A stretch of 64,000 nt of DNA from Paracoccaceae bacterium (GCA_009773375.1 WRPH01000010.1:1-64000), one strand, 5' to 3'; shown: positions 53,485-63,258, numbered from the stretch's first letter. Translations and numbers: made by a program. Notes: generated from the sequence alone by a model not told the origin.

Positions 53485-54225
53485 ATGCGCCCGCTTTCCA
53501 CACTCGACCGTCGCACCTTGCTGCACGCCCTGACCTTTGCCCCTGTAGCCGCCGCCTTGCCGCAAGCCATGCACGCCGAGGTGGCGCAGGCCGGACTGAT
53601 CTCGACCGATGTGTGCATGCTGTCGGCCGAAGTCGCCGAAGGCCCGTTCTATGTTGATCCGAAGCTGATCCGCGCCGATATTGCCGAAGACCGGCCCGGC
53701 TTGCCGATGCAACTGCGCTTGCAGGTGGTGACAGCCGATTGTGCGCCGGTTGTCGGTGCGCGGCTGGACGTGTGGCATTGCGATGCGCAGGGCGTCTATT
53801 CCGGGGTGAAAAATCTTGGCGACGGTGCCGATACCGTTGGCCAAACCTTTATGCGTGGCACGCAAACCACTGATCCTGCTGGAGTAGCCACATTTCAGAC
53901 CATCTTTCCCGGTTGGTATTCCGGTCGCACAACGCATATGCATTACATAGTGTATCTCGCCGACAACACCGTGCTGACCAGCCAGATCTTCTTTGATGAA
54001 GCGGTCAATCAGGCGATCTATGACGACCACGAAGCTTACGCCCGCAGCGTCCCGCGTGACATGCTGAACGCCGACGACCGCATCGCTGCCGAAGCTGGGC
54101 AGGGGGCCTACGCCCGCGTGAAGATGACCGAGCCCGATGGCGCGATGGAGGCGGCTTTGGTTGTGGGTATCAACCCCGAAGGCGGTGCCTCGGGGCTGCT
54201 GGATTGGTTGTGGAAACGCGCCTGA
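53485..54225 (+). CDS. Exported intradiol ring-cleavage dioxygenase-like protein
   Basis: A 246-residue protein with the fold of catechol/protocatechuate 3,4-dioxygenases. The iron ligands of that family can be traced: Tyr in CDAQGVYSG, and Tyr, His and His in FPGWYSGRTTHMH. The N-terminus LDRRTLLHALTFAPVAAALP resembles a Tat signal, so it is likely exported, unlike the cytosolic degradation enzymes. AGGAG precedes ATG 53485. No other aromatic-degradation gene is nearby, so its substrate is open. Confidence 0.85.
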   Translation: MRPLSTLDRRTLLHALTFAPVAAALPQAMHAEVAQAGLISTDVCMLSAEVAEGPFYVDPKLIRADIAEDRPGLPMQLRLQVVTADCAPVVGARLDVWHCDAQGVYSGVKNLGDGADTVGQTFMRGTQTTDPAGVATFQTIFPGWYSGRTTHMHYIVYLADNTVLTSQIFFDEAVNQAIYDDHEAYARSVPRDMLNADDRIAAEAGQGAYARVKMTEPDGAMEAALVVGINPEGGASGLLDWLWKRA

Positions 54226-54228
54226 CGA

Positions 54229-55617
54229 TCAGGCGTGAATGGCCCCATCGCCGCAAGCCAGCGCTGCTTCGCGCACTGCCTCGCTATAGGTGGGGTGCGC
54301 GTGGCAGGTCAGCGCCAGATCTTGGGCCGAGGCACCAAACTCCATCGCCACGCAAACCTCATGGATCAGATCTCCTGCGCCCGGCCCGATGATATGCGCG
54401 CCCAGAATCCGGTCGGTCGCCGCATCGGCCAGCAGTTTGACGAAACCTTCAGCCTGGAAAACCGCCTTGGCACGGGCATTGCCCATGAAGGGGAACTTGC
54501 CGACCTTGTAGGCGCGGCCTTGTTCCTTCAACTGCTCTTCAGTTGCCCCCACCGACGCCACTTCCGGCGCGGTATAAACCACGCCCGGAATGACTGCGTA
54601 GTTCACATGACCGGCCTTGCCCGCCATGATTTCAGCCAGCGCCATGCCTTCATCTTCGGCCTTGTGCGCCAGCATCGGGCCGACAATGGCGTCGCCAATG
54701 GCATACAAGCCCTTGATATTGGTCTCAAAATGCGCGTCGGTTTTCACCTGCCCGCGTGGCAGCATCTCAACCCCCAAGGCTTCCAGACCAAGGCCAGCGG
54801 TGTAGGGTTTGCGGCCAGTTGCGACCAGAACCACCTCTGCATCAAGGCTGGCCTCGGAGTCGTTCTTGCGCAGCTTATACGACACTTTCGCCATGCCGTC
54901 CTTGGTTTCCACACCCTGCACGGCAGCGCCCAGAATGAACTTAAGCCCCTGTTTGGCAAGGATTCTCTGGAAGGATTTCGCCACTTCAGCGTCCATGCCG
55001 GGGGTAATCGCATCCAAGTATTCCACCACCGTGACCTGCGTGCCAAGCCGGGCATAAACCGAACCCATCTCAAGCCCGATTACGCCCGCGCCGATCACCA
55101 CCATGGTTTTCGGGATCGACGGCAGCGTCAAAGCCCCGGTCGAGGTCACCACAATCGTCTCATCCACCGTCACGCCGGGCAGGCTCGACGGTTCCGACCC
55201 GGTGGCGATCACGATGTTTTTTGCCTCGTGTACCTCGTCGCCGACCTGCACTTTGCCCGGTGCGGTGATGGTGCCCCAGCCTTTCAGCCAGGTGACCTTG
55301 TTCTTCTTGAACAGAAATTCGATGCCCTTGGTGTTGCCGGAAACCACATCAGCCTTGTAGGCTTGCATTTTCAGCCAATCGACGGTCGGTGCGCCGCCCA
55401 TCAGGCCCATTTTCTCAAAGTTTTCATGCACTTCATGCAAGGAATGCGTGGCGTGCAGCAGCGCCTTTGACGGGATGCAACCGACGTTCAGGCAGGTGCC
55501 GCCCAGCGTGTCGCGGCCTTCGACCACGGCCACTTTCAGCCCGAGTTGTGCGGCCCGGATGGCGCAGACATAGCCGCCGGGGCCAGCGCCGATGATGATG
55601 GTGTCAAAGCTTGCCAT
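54229..55617 (-). CDS. lpdA: Dihydrolipoyl dehydrogenase
   Basis: A 462-residue flavoenzyme (E3) that reoxidises the lipoyl arm of 2-oxoglutarate dehydrogenase. The FAD motif [18 protein letters not shown], the redox disulfide in [13 protein letters not shown], the NAD motif [20 protein letters not shown] and the catalytic His of [10 protein letters not shown] are all present. AGGAA lies upstream of ATG 55617. It is downstream of sucA and sucB on the same strand, with a MAPEG gene, an odd membrane gene and a repeat in between. Confidence 0.96.
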   Translation of the reverse strand: MASFDTIIIGAGPGGYVCAIRAAQLGLKVAVVEGRDTLGGTCLNVGCIPSKALLHATHSLHEVHENFEKMGLMGGAPTVDWLKMQAYKADVVSGNTKGIEFLFKKNKVTWLKGWGTITAPGKVQVGDEVHEAKNIVIATGSEPSSLPGVTVDETIVVTSTGALTLPSIPKTMVVIGAGVIGLEMGSVYARLGTQVTVVEYLDAITPGMDAEVAKSFQRILAKQGLKFILGAAVQGVETKDGMAKVSYKLRKNDSEASLDAEVVLVATGRKPYTAGLGLEALGVEMLPRGQVKTDAHFETNIKGLYAIGDAIVGPMLAHKAEDEGMALAEIMAGKAGHVNYAVIPGVVYTAPEVASVGATEEQLKEQGRAYKVGKFPFMGNARAKAVFQAEGFVKLLADAATDRILGAHIIGPGAGDLIHEVCVAMEFGASAQDLALTCHAHPTYSEAVREAALACGDGAIHA

Positions 55618-55645
55618 GGGTCGGTTCCTTGTTGTTGGCACAGGT

Positions 55646-55722
55646 CGGGGGCTGTCTGCCCCCTGGCTTGTTTGGGCGGGCCCAAACAAGCCTGCCCCCG
55701 AGAGTATTTGGGCCAAGATGAA
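55646..55722. repeat. Hairpin-plus-tail repeat (family A copy)
   Basis: GGCTTGTTTGGGC (55665-55677) and GCCCAAACAAGCC (55680-55692) form a perfect 13-base-pair stem. CGGGGGC (55646-55652) and GCCCCCG (55694-55700) enclose it. The tail AGTATTTGGGCCAAGATGAA follows, ending at 55722, as in the copies at 14508 and 38253. It lies between lpdA and the MAPEG gene. Confidence 0.8.
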
Positions 55723-55725
55723 AGC

Positions 55726-56121
55726 CTAAAGCAAACTGGCGATCAACATGGTGATGGTGGCGGCAAAGCCAACGCCCCAGATCGCCGAGCGCCAAGGCGT
55801 CAGGCCAAGCGCGTAGGCGGGGATGTAGGCGACGCGGGCGATCAGGTAGGCGTAGGCGGCGTACTGGGTGACCGCTGTGGATTGGCCGCCCAGCGTGACC
55901 ACGACCACCGCGAGGGTGAACAGGATCAGCCCTTCGAAATGGTTGTTCATCGCGCGTTGCAACCGGGCGGTCGAGGTGGACAGCGGCTTCCTCGGCGGTG
56001 TGTCGCGCGGGCCAGAGGTGTAGCCGGTGCCCAGCTCCAGGTTCGCCGGGGTGGCGAACAGGATCATTTGCGCGGCTTGCAACAGGCCTGCGAGGGCGAG
56101 GGCGGTGAGTTCGGGGGTCAT
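55726..56121 (-). CDS. MAPEG-family membrane protein
   Basis: A 131-residue protein with four membrane helices, of the MAPEG family that includes microsomal glutathione transferase. RLQRAMNNHFEGLILFTLAV carries the family's conserved Asn/Glu-rich helix, and AYLIARVAYIPAYALGLTPW its second signature. Bacterial members are poorly characterised. Its start overlaps the stop of the upstream membrane gene as ATGA. Confidence 0.88.
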   Translation of the reverse strand: MTPELTALALAGLLQAAQMILFATPANLELGTGYTSGPRDTPPRKPLSTSTARLQRAMNNHFEGLILFTLAVVVVTLGGQSTAVTQYAAYAYLIARVAYIPAYALGLTPWRSAIWGVGFAATITMLIASLL

Positions 56122-56522
56122 GTAAGCACGACGCTAGAGACTATCTTAAACACACCATAGACAAATCCGCCAAGCGACGCACCTGCAACTCCAACATAGA
56201 TAGCCATCGCGACTCCATCAGGAAGCCCCTTCGAACTATCAAAGGGGCTCATCATGCTGTTATTCACAAATGCGATGGCCATCACCAGAAAAGCAGAACA
56301 AATGCCGACCAAGAAACAATACATAGAAGTTTGCAGAGAGATCAGCGGCACCGAAAATGCAGATTGAGCAGCAGTGTTGCCAATGAAGGTAAGAAGAACA
56401 ACAAACGCACCGCTGTTGAGCGTAACGAGTGTCTTTAATGCGGTCATACCCAAGTCTCTGGTCCATTGCACATTGGACCGATACCACTCAAGAGTGACTT
56501 CCTTTTCTTCCACTTGAGGCAT
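56118..56522 (-). CDS. Unassigned three-helix membrane protein, AT-richer than its surroundings
   Basis: A 134-residue protein with a polar N-terminus (VEEKEVTLEWYRSNVQWTRD) and about three membrane helices, the first starting at LKTLVTLNSGAFVVLLTFIG. I do not recognise a family. Its DNA is visibly less GC-rich than its neighbours and uses A/T-ending codons, a sign of recent gain. A hairpin separates it from sucB, and it is coupled to the MAPEG gene by ATGA. ATG 56522 has GGAG upstream; a TTG twelve bases earlier is an alternative. Confidence 0.7.
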   Translation of the reverse strand: MPQVEEKEVTLEWYRSNVQWTRDLGMTALKTLVTLNSGAFVVLLTFIGNTAAQSAFSVPLISLQTSMYCFLVGICSAFLVMAIAFVNNSMMSPFDSSKGLPDGVAMAIYVGVAGASLGGFVYGVFKIVSSVVLT

Positions 56523-56556
56523 TGGCGGCTCCAATTAAAGCGAAAACAGTGGAAAC

Positions 56557-56585
56557 GCTCCCGACCAAAAATCAAAGTCGGGAGC
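56557..56585. terminator. Hairpin between sucB and the downstream membrane gene
   Basis: GCTCCCGAC (56557-56565) and GTCGGGAGC (56577-56585) form a perfect nine-base-pair stem with an 11-base loop. On the minus strand it is followed by GTTTCC, so it is at best a partial terminator of the sucAB transcript. Confidence 0.6.
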
Positions 56586-56597
56586 TTTTCGAATAGT

Positions 56598-57836
56598 TTA
56601 CAAATCCATCAACAACCGACGCGGGTCTTCCAGTGCTTCCTTGACCCGCACGAGGAACGTCACCGCCCCCTTACCGTCCACGATCCGGTGATCATACGAC
56701 AGCGCCAGATACATCATCGGGCGGATCACGATCTGGCCGTTCACCACAACCGGGCGGTCCTGGATCTTGTGCATCCCCAGGATCCCCGATTGCGGCGGGT
56801 TCAGGATCGGCGAGGACATCAGCGAGCCATAGACGCCACCGTTGGAGATGGTGAAAGACCCCCCCTGCATTTCTGCCATCGAAAGCTTGCCGTCGCGGGC
56901 GCGGATGCCCAATTCGGCGATCTTTTTCTCAATCGCGGCAAAGCCCATCTGGTCGGCATCGCGCAGCACCGGCACGACCAACCCGTTCGGGGTGCCAACC
57001 GCCACGCCCATGTGGACGTAGTTCTTGTAGACCACATCCTGACCATCAATCTCGGCGTTCACTTCCGGGATTTCTTTCAGCGCGTGGGTGCAGGCCTTGA
57101 CGAAGAAAGACATGAAACCCAGCTTCACGCCGTGCTTCTTTTCAAAGATGTCTTTGTATTCGTTGCGCAAACCCATGATGCCGGACATATCCACCTCGTT
57201 ATAGGTGGTCAGCATCGCGGCGGTGTTTTGCGCGTCTTTCAACCGACGCGCGATGGTGGCGCGCAGGCGGGTCATCTTCACCCGTTCTTCACGCGCGGCA
57301 TCATCGGCCGGCACCGGTGCGCGCGGGATCGCGGCCACAGCCGGGGCAGCGGCGATCGGGGCGGCAGCGGCGGCGCGCGCCACGTCTTCCTTCATCACCC
57401 GGCCATCGCGGCCAGTGCCTTGCACCTGATCGGCGGTCAGGCCAGCTTCGGCCATGGCTTTTTTGGCGGAAGGCGCGTTTTCAACATCGCGCGGGGTCAG
57501 TACTTCAGGGCCGGCGCCGGGAGAGCCTACTACGGCGGCGGCAACCGATTTCGGCTCGGCGGCCTTCGCGGGCATCGCTGCGGCGGTCTGAGCCCCGGCA
57601 GCCCCTTCAGTCACGATAGCCAGTCGTGCGCTTGCGGCAACGGTGGTGCCTTCGGGTGCCAGAATTTCAGTCAGCACACCCGATACCGGCGAAGGCACTT
57701 CCACCGAAACCTTGTCGGTTTCCAACTCACACAGCATCTCGTCTTGCTTGACCACGTCGCCCGGCTTCTTGAACCAGGTCGACACGGTGGCTTCGGAAAC
57801 GCTTTCACCCAAAGAGGGCACCATAACATCCGTCAT
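56598..57836 (-). CDS. sucB: 2-oxoglutarate dehydrogenase E2 (dihydrolipoyl succinyltransferase)
   Basis: A 412-residue core subunit transferring succinyl to CoA. One lipoyl domain (residues 1-80) with the target lysine in [11 protein letters not shown] is followed by an Ala/Pro linker, a peripheral-subunit-binding domain ([13 protein letters not shown] and [13 protein letters not shown]) and the catalytic domain with [15 protein letters not shown] 57836 is chosen because GGAG lies six bases upstream; the ATG six bases earlier abuts that site. It is the last odh gene before the hairpin. Confidence 0.96.
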   Translation of the reverse strand: MTDVMVPSLGESVSEATVSTWFKKPGDVVKQDEMLCELETDKVSVEVPSPVSGVLTEILAPEGTTVAASARLAIVTEGAAGAQTAAAMPAKAAEPKSVAAAVVGSPGAGPEVLTPRDVENAPSAKKAMAEAGLTADQVQGTGRDGRVMKEDVARAAAAAPIAAAPAVAAIPRAPVPADDAAREERVKMTRLRATIARRLKDAQNTAAMLTTYNEVDMSGIMGLRNEYKDIFEKKHGVKLGFMSFFVKACTHALKEIPEVNAEIDGQDVVYKNYVHMGVAVGTPNGLVVPVLRDADQMGFAAIEKKIAELGIRARDGKLSMAEMQGGSFTISNGGVYGSLMSSPILNPPQSGILGMHKIQDRPVVVNGQIVIRPMMYLALSYDHRIVDGKGAVTFLVRVKEALEDPRRLLMDL

Positions 57837-57872
57837 CTTCATCTCCTCATGCGCGTCGGCGCGTTAATGCGG

Positions 57873-60824
57873 TCAGCCGAGCGCTTCGTTGACCAGAGTT
57901 TGTTGTTCATGCTTGTGGCGCGAGGCAAGGCCCGTTGCCGGCGAGGCGTTGGCAACCCGGCCTGCATAGCGGGCGCGGGAGTGCTTGGCGCCGATCTTGG
58001 TCAGCACCGCTTCAAGTTCGGGTTCGATATAAAGCCACGCGCCCTGATTTTTCGGCTCTTCCTGGCACCAGACGATTTCGGCCTTCTTGAAGCGCGAAAG
58101 CTCTTCGGTCAGCGATTGCGTCGGGGTCGGGTAAAGCTGTTCCACCCGCAGCAGATACACGTCATCCAGCCCGCGCGCATCGCGTTCGGCCAGCAGGTCA
58201 AAATAGACCTTGCCCGAGCACAGCACCACGCGCTTGATCTTGTCATCCGCTTTCAGGTTCAGCGCCGAATTGCCTTTCTGCGCATCATCCCACAGCAGGC
58301 GGTGGAAGCTGGAGCCGGTGGTGAAATCAGCGGTTTCGCTGATGCACATCGGGTGGCGCAGCAGGGATTTCGGCGTCATCAGGATCAGCGGCTTGCGGAA
58401 ATCGCGGTGCAGCTGGCGGCGCAGGATGTGGAAGTAGTTCGCCGGGGTGGTGCAGTTTGCCACGATCCAGTTGTCATGCGCCGAAAGCTGCATGAAGCGT
58501 TCCAGACGGGCAGAGCTGTGTTCCGGCCCCTGACCTTCAAAGCCATGCGGCAGCAGGCAGACAAGGCCAGACATCCGCAGCCACTTCGCCTCGCCCGAGT
58601 TGATGAACTGGTCGAACATGATCTGCGCACCATTGGCGAAATCGCCGAACTGCGCCTCCCACATCGTCAGCGCGTTGGGTTCCGACAGCGAGTAGCCGTA
58701 CTCAAAACCCAGAACCGCATATTCCGACAGCATGGAATCGATCACCTCATAGCGCGCTTGCCCGGCGCGAATGTGGTTCAGCGGATAGTAGCGTTCCTCG
58801 GTGGTCTGGTCGATCCAGCCGGAATGGCGCTGGCTGAAGGTGCCACGCGTGCAATCCTGCCCGGCCAGACGCACGGGGAAGCCTTCGGTCTGCAGGCTGC
58901 CAAACGCCAGAGCTTCGGCCGTTGCCCAGTCAAAGCCCTTGCCGGTTTCGAACATTTTCGCCTTGGCATCGAGCTGGCGCGCCACGGTTTTGTGAATATC
59001 GAACCCCTCCGGGATCCGGGTCAAGGCAACGCCGACTTCGGCCATTGTCTCGGGCTTGATCGCGGTGTCGCCGCGCTGGTAACGGACCAGATCCTTCGGC
59101 GACAACTGCTTCCAGCGGCCATCCAGCCAGTCAGCCTTGTTCGGCTTGTAGTCTTTGCCCGCCTCGAATTCCTCGTTCAGCCTGGCCTGGAACGCCGCCT
59201 TCATATCCTCGATTTCACCCTCGGGGATCAGGCCGTCTTTGACCAAACGCTCGGTGTAAAGCTGCAAGGTGGTCTTTTGCTTGCGGATGCGCGTGTACAT
59301 CGCCGGGTTGGTGAACATCGGCTCGTCGCCTTCGTTGTGACCAAAGCGGCGATAGCAGAAGATATCCAGCACCACATCCTTGTGGAAGGTCTGGCGGAAT
59401 TCGGTCGCCACTTTCGCGGCATGCACCACGGCCTCGGGGTCGTCACCGTTAACGTGGAAAATCGGCGCTTCCACCATCAGCGCGATATCGGTGGGGTAGG
59501 GCGAGGACCGTGAATAAGACGGCGCGGTGGTAAAGCCGATCTGGTTGTTCACCACGATATGAATGGTGCCGCCGGTGCGGTGACCTTTCAGCCCGGAAAG
59601 GCCAAAGCATTCCGCCACAACGCCTTGCCCGGCAAAGGCCGCGTCGCCGTGCAGCAGGATTGGCAACACCTGATGCCGGTCGCTGTCGCCCAGCTGATCC
59701 TGCTTGGCGCGGACCTTGCCCAGCACCACCGGGTTGACCGCCTCAAGGTGGCTGGGGTTGGCGGTCAGCGACAAGTGAACCGTGTTGCCGTCAAAGGTGC
59801 GGTCCGAAGAAGCCCCGAGATGATACTTCACATCGCCCGAGCCGTCGATATCTTCGGGCTTGAAGCTGCCGCCCTGAAATTCGTTGAAGATCGCCTTGTA
59901 GGGCTTCTGCATCACGTTCACCAGAACGTTCAGACGGCCCCGGTGCGGCATGCCGATGACGATGTCTTTCACCCCCATCGCGCCGCCGACCTTGATGATC
60001 GCCTCCATCGCCGGGATCAGCGCTTCGCCGCCATCCAGACCAAAGCGCTTGGTGCCGACATATTTGACATGCAGGAACTTTTCGTAACCTTCGGCCTCGA
60101 CCAGTTTGTTCAGGATCGCCTTGCGGCCTTCGCGGGTGAAGGCGATTTCCTTGCCGTAACCTTCGATCCGCTCTTTCAGCCAGGCCGCCTGCTCGGGGTC
60201 GGAAATATGCATGTATTGCAGCGCAAAGGTGCCGCAATAGGTCCGCTTCACGATCTCGATGATCTGCCGCATCGAGGCCATTTCCAGCCCCAGCACGTTG
60301 TCGATGAAGATCGGGCGGTCCATGTCGGCGTCGGTGAAGCCATAAGACGCCGGGTCAAGCTCGGGGTGGTTGCCGCGTTCGGTCATCTCCAGCGGGTCCA
60401 GATCAGCGGCCAGATGGCCACGGATACGATAGGCGCGGATGATCATGATGGCGCGGATGCTGTCCAGCACGGCGCGCTGCACCTGCGCATCGGTCAAGGA
60501 CACGCCCTTTTCGGCAGCCTTTTCAACGATCTTCTTGCCAGCGCCCTTCGGTTCGGGGGCCACCGGCCATTCGCCGGTCAAAGCGCCTGTCAGATCATCC
60601 GACGGCGTCGGCGGCCAGTCGGCGCGACCCCAGGACGGGCCAGCCGCCTGACGCTTGGCGTCCAGCTCGGATTCGTTCAGGCTGCGGAAGAAATCAGCCC
60701 ATTGCGCATCGACCGACCCCGGATCAGCCGCATAGCGCGCCGCCAGTTGGTCGATATAGTCGGCATTCGCGCCTTGCAGAAAGCTGGAGGCGTGGAATTG
60801 GCTGTTCGGGGATTGTTCGGTCAT
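57873..60824 (-). CDS. sucA: 2-oxoglutarate dehydrogenase E1
   Basis: A 983-residue thiamine-diphosphate enzyme that decarboxylates 2-oxoglutarate. The N-terminal E2-binding segment (FLQGANADYIDQLAARYAAD), VIGMPHRGRLNVLVNVMQKP, the ThDP/metal stretch GDAAFAGQGVVAECF and LRQ-rich substrate region near ERFMQLSAHDNWIVANCTTP are visible. Length is normal. GGGAGG is eight bases upstream of the start. A 54-residue membrane gene lies between it and sucD. Confidence 0.97.
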   Translation of the reverse strand: MTEQSPNSQFHASSFLQGANADYIDQLAARYAADPGSVDAQWADFFRSLNESELDAKRQAAGPSWGRADWPPTPSDDLTGALTGEWPVAPEPKGAGKKIVEKAAEKGVSLTDAQVQRAVLDSIRAIMIIRAYRIRGHLAADLDPLEMTERGNHPELDPASYGFTDADMDRPIFIDNVLGLEMASMRQIIEIVKRTYCGTFALQYMHISDPEQAAWLKERIEGYGKEIAFTREGRKAILNKLVEAEGYEKFLHVKYVGTKRFGLDGGEALIPAMEAIIKVGGAMGVKDIVIGMPHRGRLNVLVNVMQKPYKAIFNEFQGGSFKPEDIDGSGDVKYHLGASSDRTFDGNTVHLSLTANPSHLEAVNPVVLGKVRAKQDQLGDSDRHQVLPILLHGDAAFAGQGVVAECFGLSGLKGHRTGGTIHIVVNNQIGFTTAPSYSRSSPYPTDIALMVEAPIFHVNGDDPEAVVHAAKVATEFRQTFHKDVVLDIFCYRRFGHNEGDEPMFTNPAMYTRIRKQKTTLQLYTERLVKDGLIPEGEIEDMKAAFQARLNEEFEAGKDYKPNKADWLDGRWKQLSPKDLVRYQRGDTAIKPETMAEVGVALTRIPEGFDIHKTVARQLDAKAKMFETGKGFDWATAEALAFGSLQTEGFPVRLAGQDCTRGTFSQRHSGWIDQTTEERYYPLNHIRAGQARYEVIDSMLSEYAVLGFEYGYSLSEPNALTMWEAQFGDFANGAQIMFDQFINSGEAKWLRMSGLVCLLPHGFEGQGPEHSSARLERFMQLSAHDNWIVANCTTPANYFHILRRQLHRDFRKPLILMTPKSLLRHPMCISETADFTTGSSFHRLLWDDAQKGNSALNLKADDKIKRVVLCSGKVYFDLLAERDARGLDDVYLLRVEQLYPTPTQSLTEELSRFKKAEIVWCQEEPKNQGAWLYIEPELEAVLTKIGAKHSRARYAGRVANASPATGLASRHKHEQQTLVNEALG

Positions 60825-60883
60825 TGGAGTGCCTCCCTAAGGTCTGGCCAGATGGCGCGGGCGACGGGGTTGCCCCCACCGCC

Positions 60884-61048
60884 TTAGTTCAGAATTGTAA
60901 ACAAGCTGCTCACGGCGGCGCTGGTTTGCGCCTGCCCAAGCGAGATCACCACGCCCGCCACCAACATCGCCAGCAACAGGGTGAAGGACAGGATAGCCCT
61001 GTCCTCCTGGCTGTCTTCTTGCGCAAAGATGGCTTTGTTGCGCGGCAT
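60884..61048 (-). CDS. Small single-pass membrane protein between sucD and sucA
   Basis: A 54-residue peptide, too short for standard length cut-offs. The polar N-terminus MPRNKAIFAQEDSQEDRAIL leads into one membrane helix (FTLLLAMLVAGVVISLG) and a short Ser/Thr tail. Its ATG follows the sucD TGA with no gap, so it is translated by coupling. sucA starts 59 bases downstream. No family is known to me. The position suggests a link to the 2-oxoglutarate dehydrogenase complex, perhaps membrane tethering, which is inference. Confidence 0.7.
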   Translation of the reverse strand: MPRNKAIFAQEDSQEDRAILSFTLLLAMLVAGVVISLGQAQTSAAVSSLFTILN

Positions 61049-61933
61049 TCAGCGGCCCAGAGCCTTCATCACCGCTTCGCCCAGCGTCGCCGGGCTGTCG
61101 GCCACGATGATGCCCGCGCTGCGCATCGCTTCGATCTTGCTTTCCGCGTCGCCCTTGCCACCGGCCACAATGGCACCGGCATGGCCCATCCGGCGACCCG
61201 CAGGCGCCGTGCGCCCAGCGATGAAGCCGGCGGTGGGCTTCCAGCGCCCGCGCTTTTTCTCATCCGCCAGGAACTGCGCGGCTTCTTCTTCCGCGCTTCC
61301 GCCGATTTCACCGATCATGATGATCGACTGGGTTTCCGGGTCGGCCAGGAACATCTCCAAAACGTCGATATGCTCGGTGCCCTTGATCGGATCGCCGCCA
61401 ATACCAACCGCCGACGATTGCCCCAGTCCCAGATCAGTGGTCTGCTTCACCGCCTCATAGGTCAGCGTGCCCGAACGCGACACCACACCAACCGAACCGC
61501 GACGGTGGATATGGCCCGGCATGATGCCGATCTTGCAGGCGTCCGGCGTGATCACGCCGGGGCAGTTCGGCCCGATCAGGCGCGACTTCGAGTTGATCAG
61601 CGCGCGCTTGACCTTCATCATGTCCAGCACCGGGATGCCTTCGGTGATGCAGACGATCAGCTCCATCTCGGCGTCGATCGCTTCCAGAATGGAATCCGCA
61701 GCGAAGGGCGGCGGCACATAGATGACGCTGGCATTCGCCTGCGTCCGCGCCTTCGCCTCATGCACGGAATCGAACACCGGCAGGTTCAGGTGGCTGGTGC
61801 CGCCCTTGCCGGGGGTGACACCGCCGACCATCTTGGTGCCATAAGCGATGGCCTGCTCCGAGTGGAAAGTGCCCTGCGAGCCGGTGAAGCCCTGACAGAT
61901 GACGCGGGTGTTTTCGTTAACAAGAACAGCCAT
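61049..61933 (-). CDS. sucD: Succinyl-CoA synthetase alpha subunit
   Basis: A 294-residue subunit. The CoA-binding Rossmann part has [19 protein letters not shown], and the active-site phosphohistidine is in [35 protein letters not shown] is another signature. With SucC it makes succinate and ATP or GTP from succinyl-CoA. AAGGG lies nine bases upstream. It is five bases downstream of sucC and directly precedes the small membrane gene. Confidence 0.97.
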   Translation of the reverse strand: MAVLVNENTRVICQGFTGSQGTFHSEQAIAYGTKMVGGVTPGKGGTSHLNLPVFDSVHEAKARTQANASVIYVPPPFAADSILEAIDAEMELIVCITEGIPVLDMMKVKRALINSKSRLIGPNCPGVITPDACKIGIMPGHIHRRGSVGVVSRSGTLTYEAVKQTTDLGLGQSSAVGIGGDPIKGTEHIDVLEMFLADPETQSIIMIGEIGGSAEEEAAQFLADEKKRGRWKPTAGFIAGRTAPAGRRMGHAGAIVAGGKGDAESKIEAMRSAGIIVADSPATLGEAVMKALGR

Positions 61934-61938
61934 TTGGA

Positions 61939-63132
61939 TTATCCCTTCACCGCTTTGACGATCTTCTGGGCGGCGTCCGACAGGTTGTCGGCGGCGATCA
62001 CGTTCAGACCGGAATTTCTGATGATATCTTTGCCAAGTTCGACGTTGGTGCCTTCCAGACGCACCACCAGCGGCACTTTCAGCCCGACTTCCTTCACCGC
62101 CGCAATCACGCCTTCGGCGATGATATCGCAGCGCATGATGCCGCCGAAGATGTTGACAAGGATGCCTTTGACATTGGGGTCAGAGGTGATGATCTTGAAC
62201 GCCTCGGTGACCTTTTCCTTGGTCGCACCACCGCCCACGTCCAGAAAGTTCGCCGGTTCCGCGCCATAAAGCTTGATGATGTCCATCGTGGCCATCGCAA
62301 GGCCCGCGCCGTTCACCATGCAGCCGATTTCGCCATCCAGCGCGATGTAGTTCAGATCGAACTTCGACGCTGCCAGTTCCTTCGGGTCTTCCTCGGTCTC
62401 GTCGCGCAGGGCGGCAATATCGGGGTGGCGATACAGCGCGTTGCCGTCAAACGCCATTTTGGCGTCGAGCAGCTTGAGGTTGCCGTCCTTCATCACCACC
62501 AGCGGGTTGATTTCCAGCATGTCCATGTCTTTGTCGACGAACAGCCGATACAGGTTCTTCACGATCGCGCCGCACTGCTTGATCTGGTTGCCGGTCAGCC
62601 CAAGGCTGAACGCCACGCGGCGGCCGTGGAAATCCGAATAGCCCGAGGCCGGATCAATGGTGAAGGACAGGATCTTTTCCGGGGTGTCATGCGCCACGTC
62701 TTCAATCGACATGCCGCCTTCGGTCGAGCAGACCACCGAAATCCGGCTGGATTGCCGGTCGATCAGCATCGCCAGATACAATTCGCGCTCAATATCGCTG
62801 CCGTCTTCGATGTAGATGCGGTTGACCTGCTTGCCAGCCGGGCCGGTCTGCACCGTGACCAGCGTGCGGCCCAGCATCTGGCGGGCAAATTCTGCCGCCT
62901 CGCCGACCGAGCGCGCCAGACGCACGCCGCCCTTTTCACCGGCTTCCGGTTCAACGAAATGGCCTTTGCCACGGCCCCCGGCATGGATCTGTGCCTTGAC
63001 CACCCAGAGCGGGCCATCGAGTTCACCGGCGGCGGTCTTGGCCTCTTCGGCCTTCGTCACCGCACGGCCATCGGACACCGGGATGCCGTAGCTGCGCAGC
63101 AGGGCCTTGGCTTGGTATTCGTGGATGTTCAT
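61939..63132 (-). CDS. sucC: Succinyl-CoA synthetase beta subunit
   Basis: A 397-residue ATP-grasp subunit. [20 protein letters not shown] opens it, [17 protein letters not shown] holds the nucleotide site, and [20 protein letters not shown] with [13 protein letters not shown] closes it. Length is normal. It leads the sucC-sucD-small gene-sucA-sucB series. Two identical palindromes lie about 100-125 bases upstream of its start and are likely to control the operon. Confidence 0.97.
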   Translation of the reverse strand: MNIHEYQAKALLRSYGIPVSDGRAVTKAEEAKTAAGELDGPLWVVKAQIHAGGRGKGHFVEPEAGEKGGVRLARSVGEAAEFARQMLGRTLVTVQTGPAGKQVNRIYIEDGSDIERELYLAMLIDRQSSRISVVCSTEGGMSIEDVAHDTPEKILSFTIDPASGYSDFHGRRVAFSLGLTGNQIKQCGAIVKNLYRLFVDKDMDMLEINPLVVMKDGNLKLLDAKMAFDGNALYRHPDIAALRDETEEDPKELAASKFDLNYIALDGEIGCMVNGAGLAMATMDIIKLYGAEPANFLDVGGGATKEKVTEAFKIITSDPNVKGILVNIFGGIMRCDIIAEGVIAAVKEVGLKVPLVVRLEGTNVELGKDIIRNSGLNVIAADNLSDAAQKIVKAVKG

Positions 63133-63227
63133 GGATCTGTCCCATCAGCTTGGATTTGGGGCGTGATGGCACAGAAAAAGGCAGGTTCAAAACGCGAAGT
63201 GAGCAGGGGTGCCGGAAAAGTGACATT

Positions 63228-63258
63228 TGTGATCACACGAAAATTTTTTGTGATCACA
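63228..63258. promoter_or_regulatory. Tandem TGTGATCACA operators upstream of sucC
   Basis: The perfect 10-base palindrome TGTGATCACA occurs at 63228-63237 and again at 63249-63258, 21 bases apart (two helical turns), joined by an AT-rich spacer. A weak promoter-like TTGCGT-N17-TGATCA overlaps the outer site on the minus strand. The regulator is not known to me. Confidence 0.6.

Noticed and set aside
56466..59513. A 1015-codon open frame on the + strand across sucB and sucA
   Set aside because: It is antisense to genes with complete family motifs, has no domain pattern, and shows shadow-like composition.
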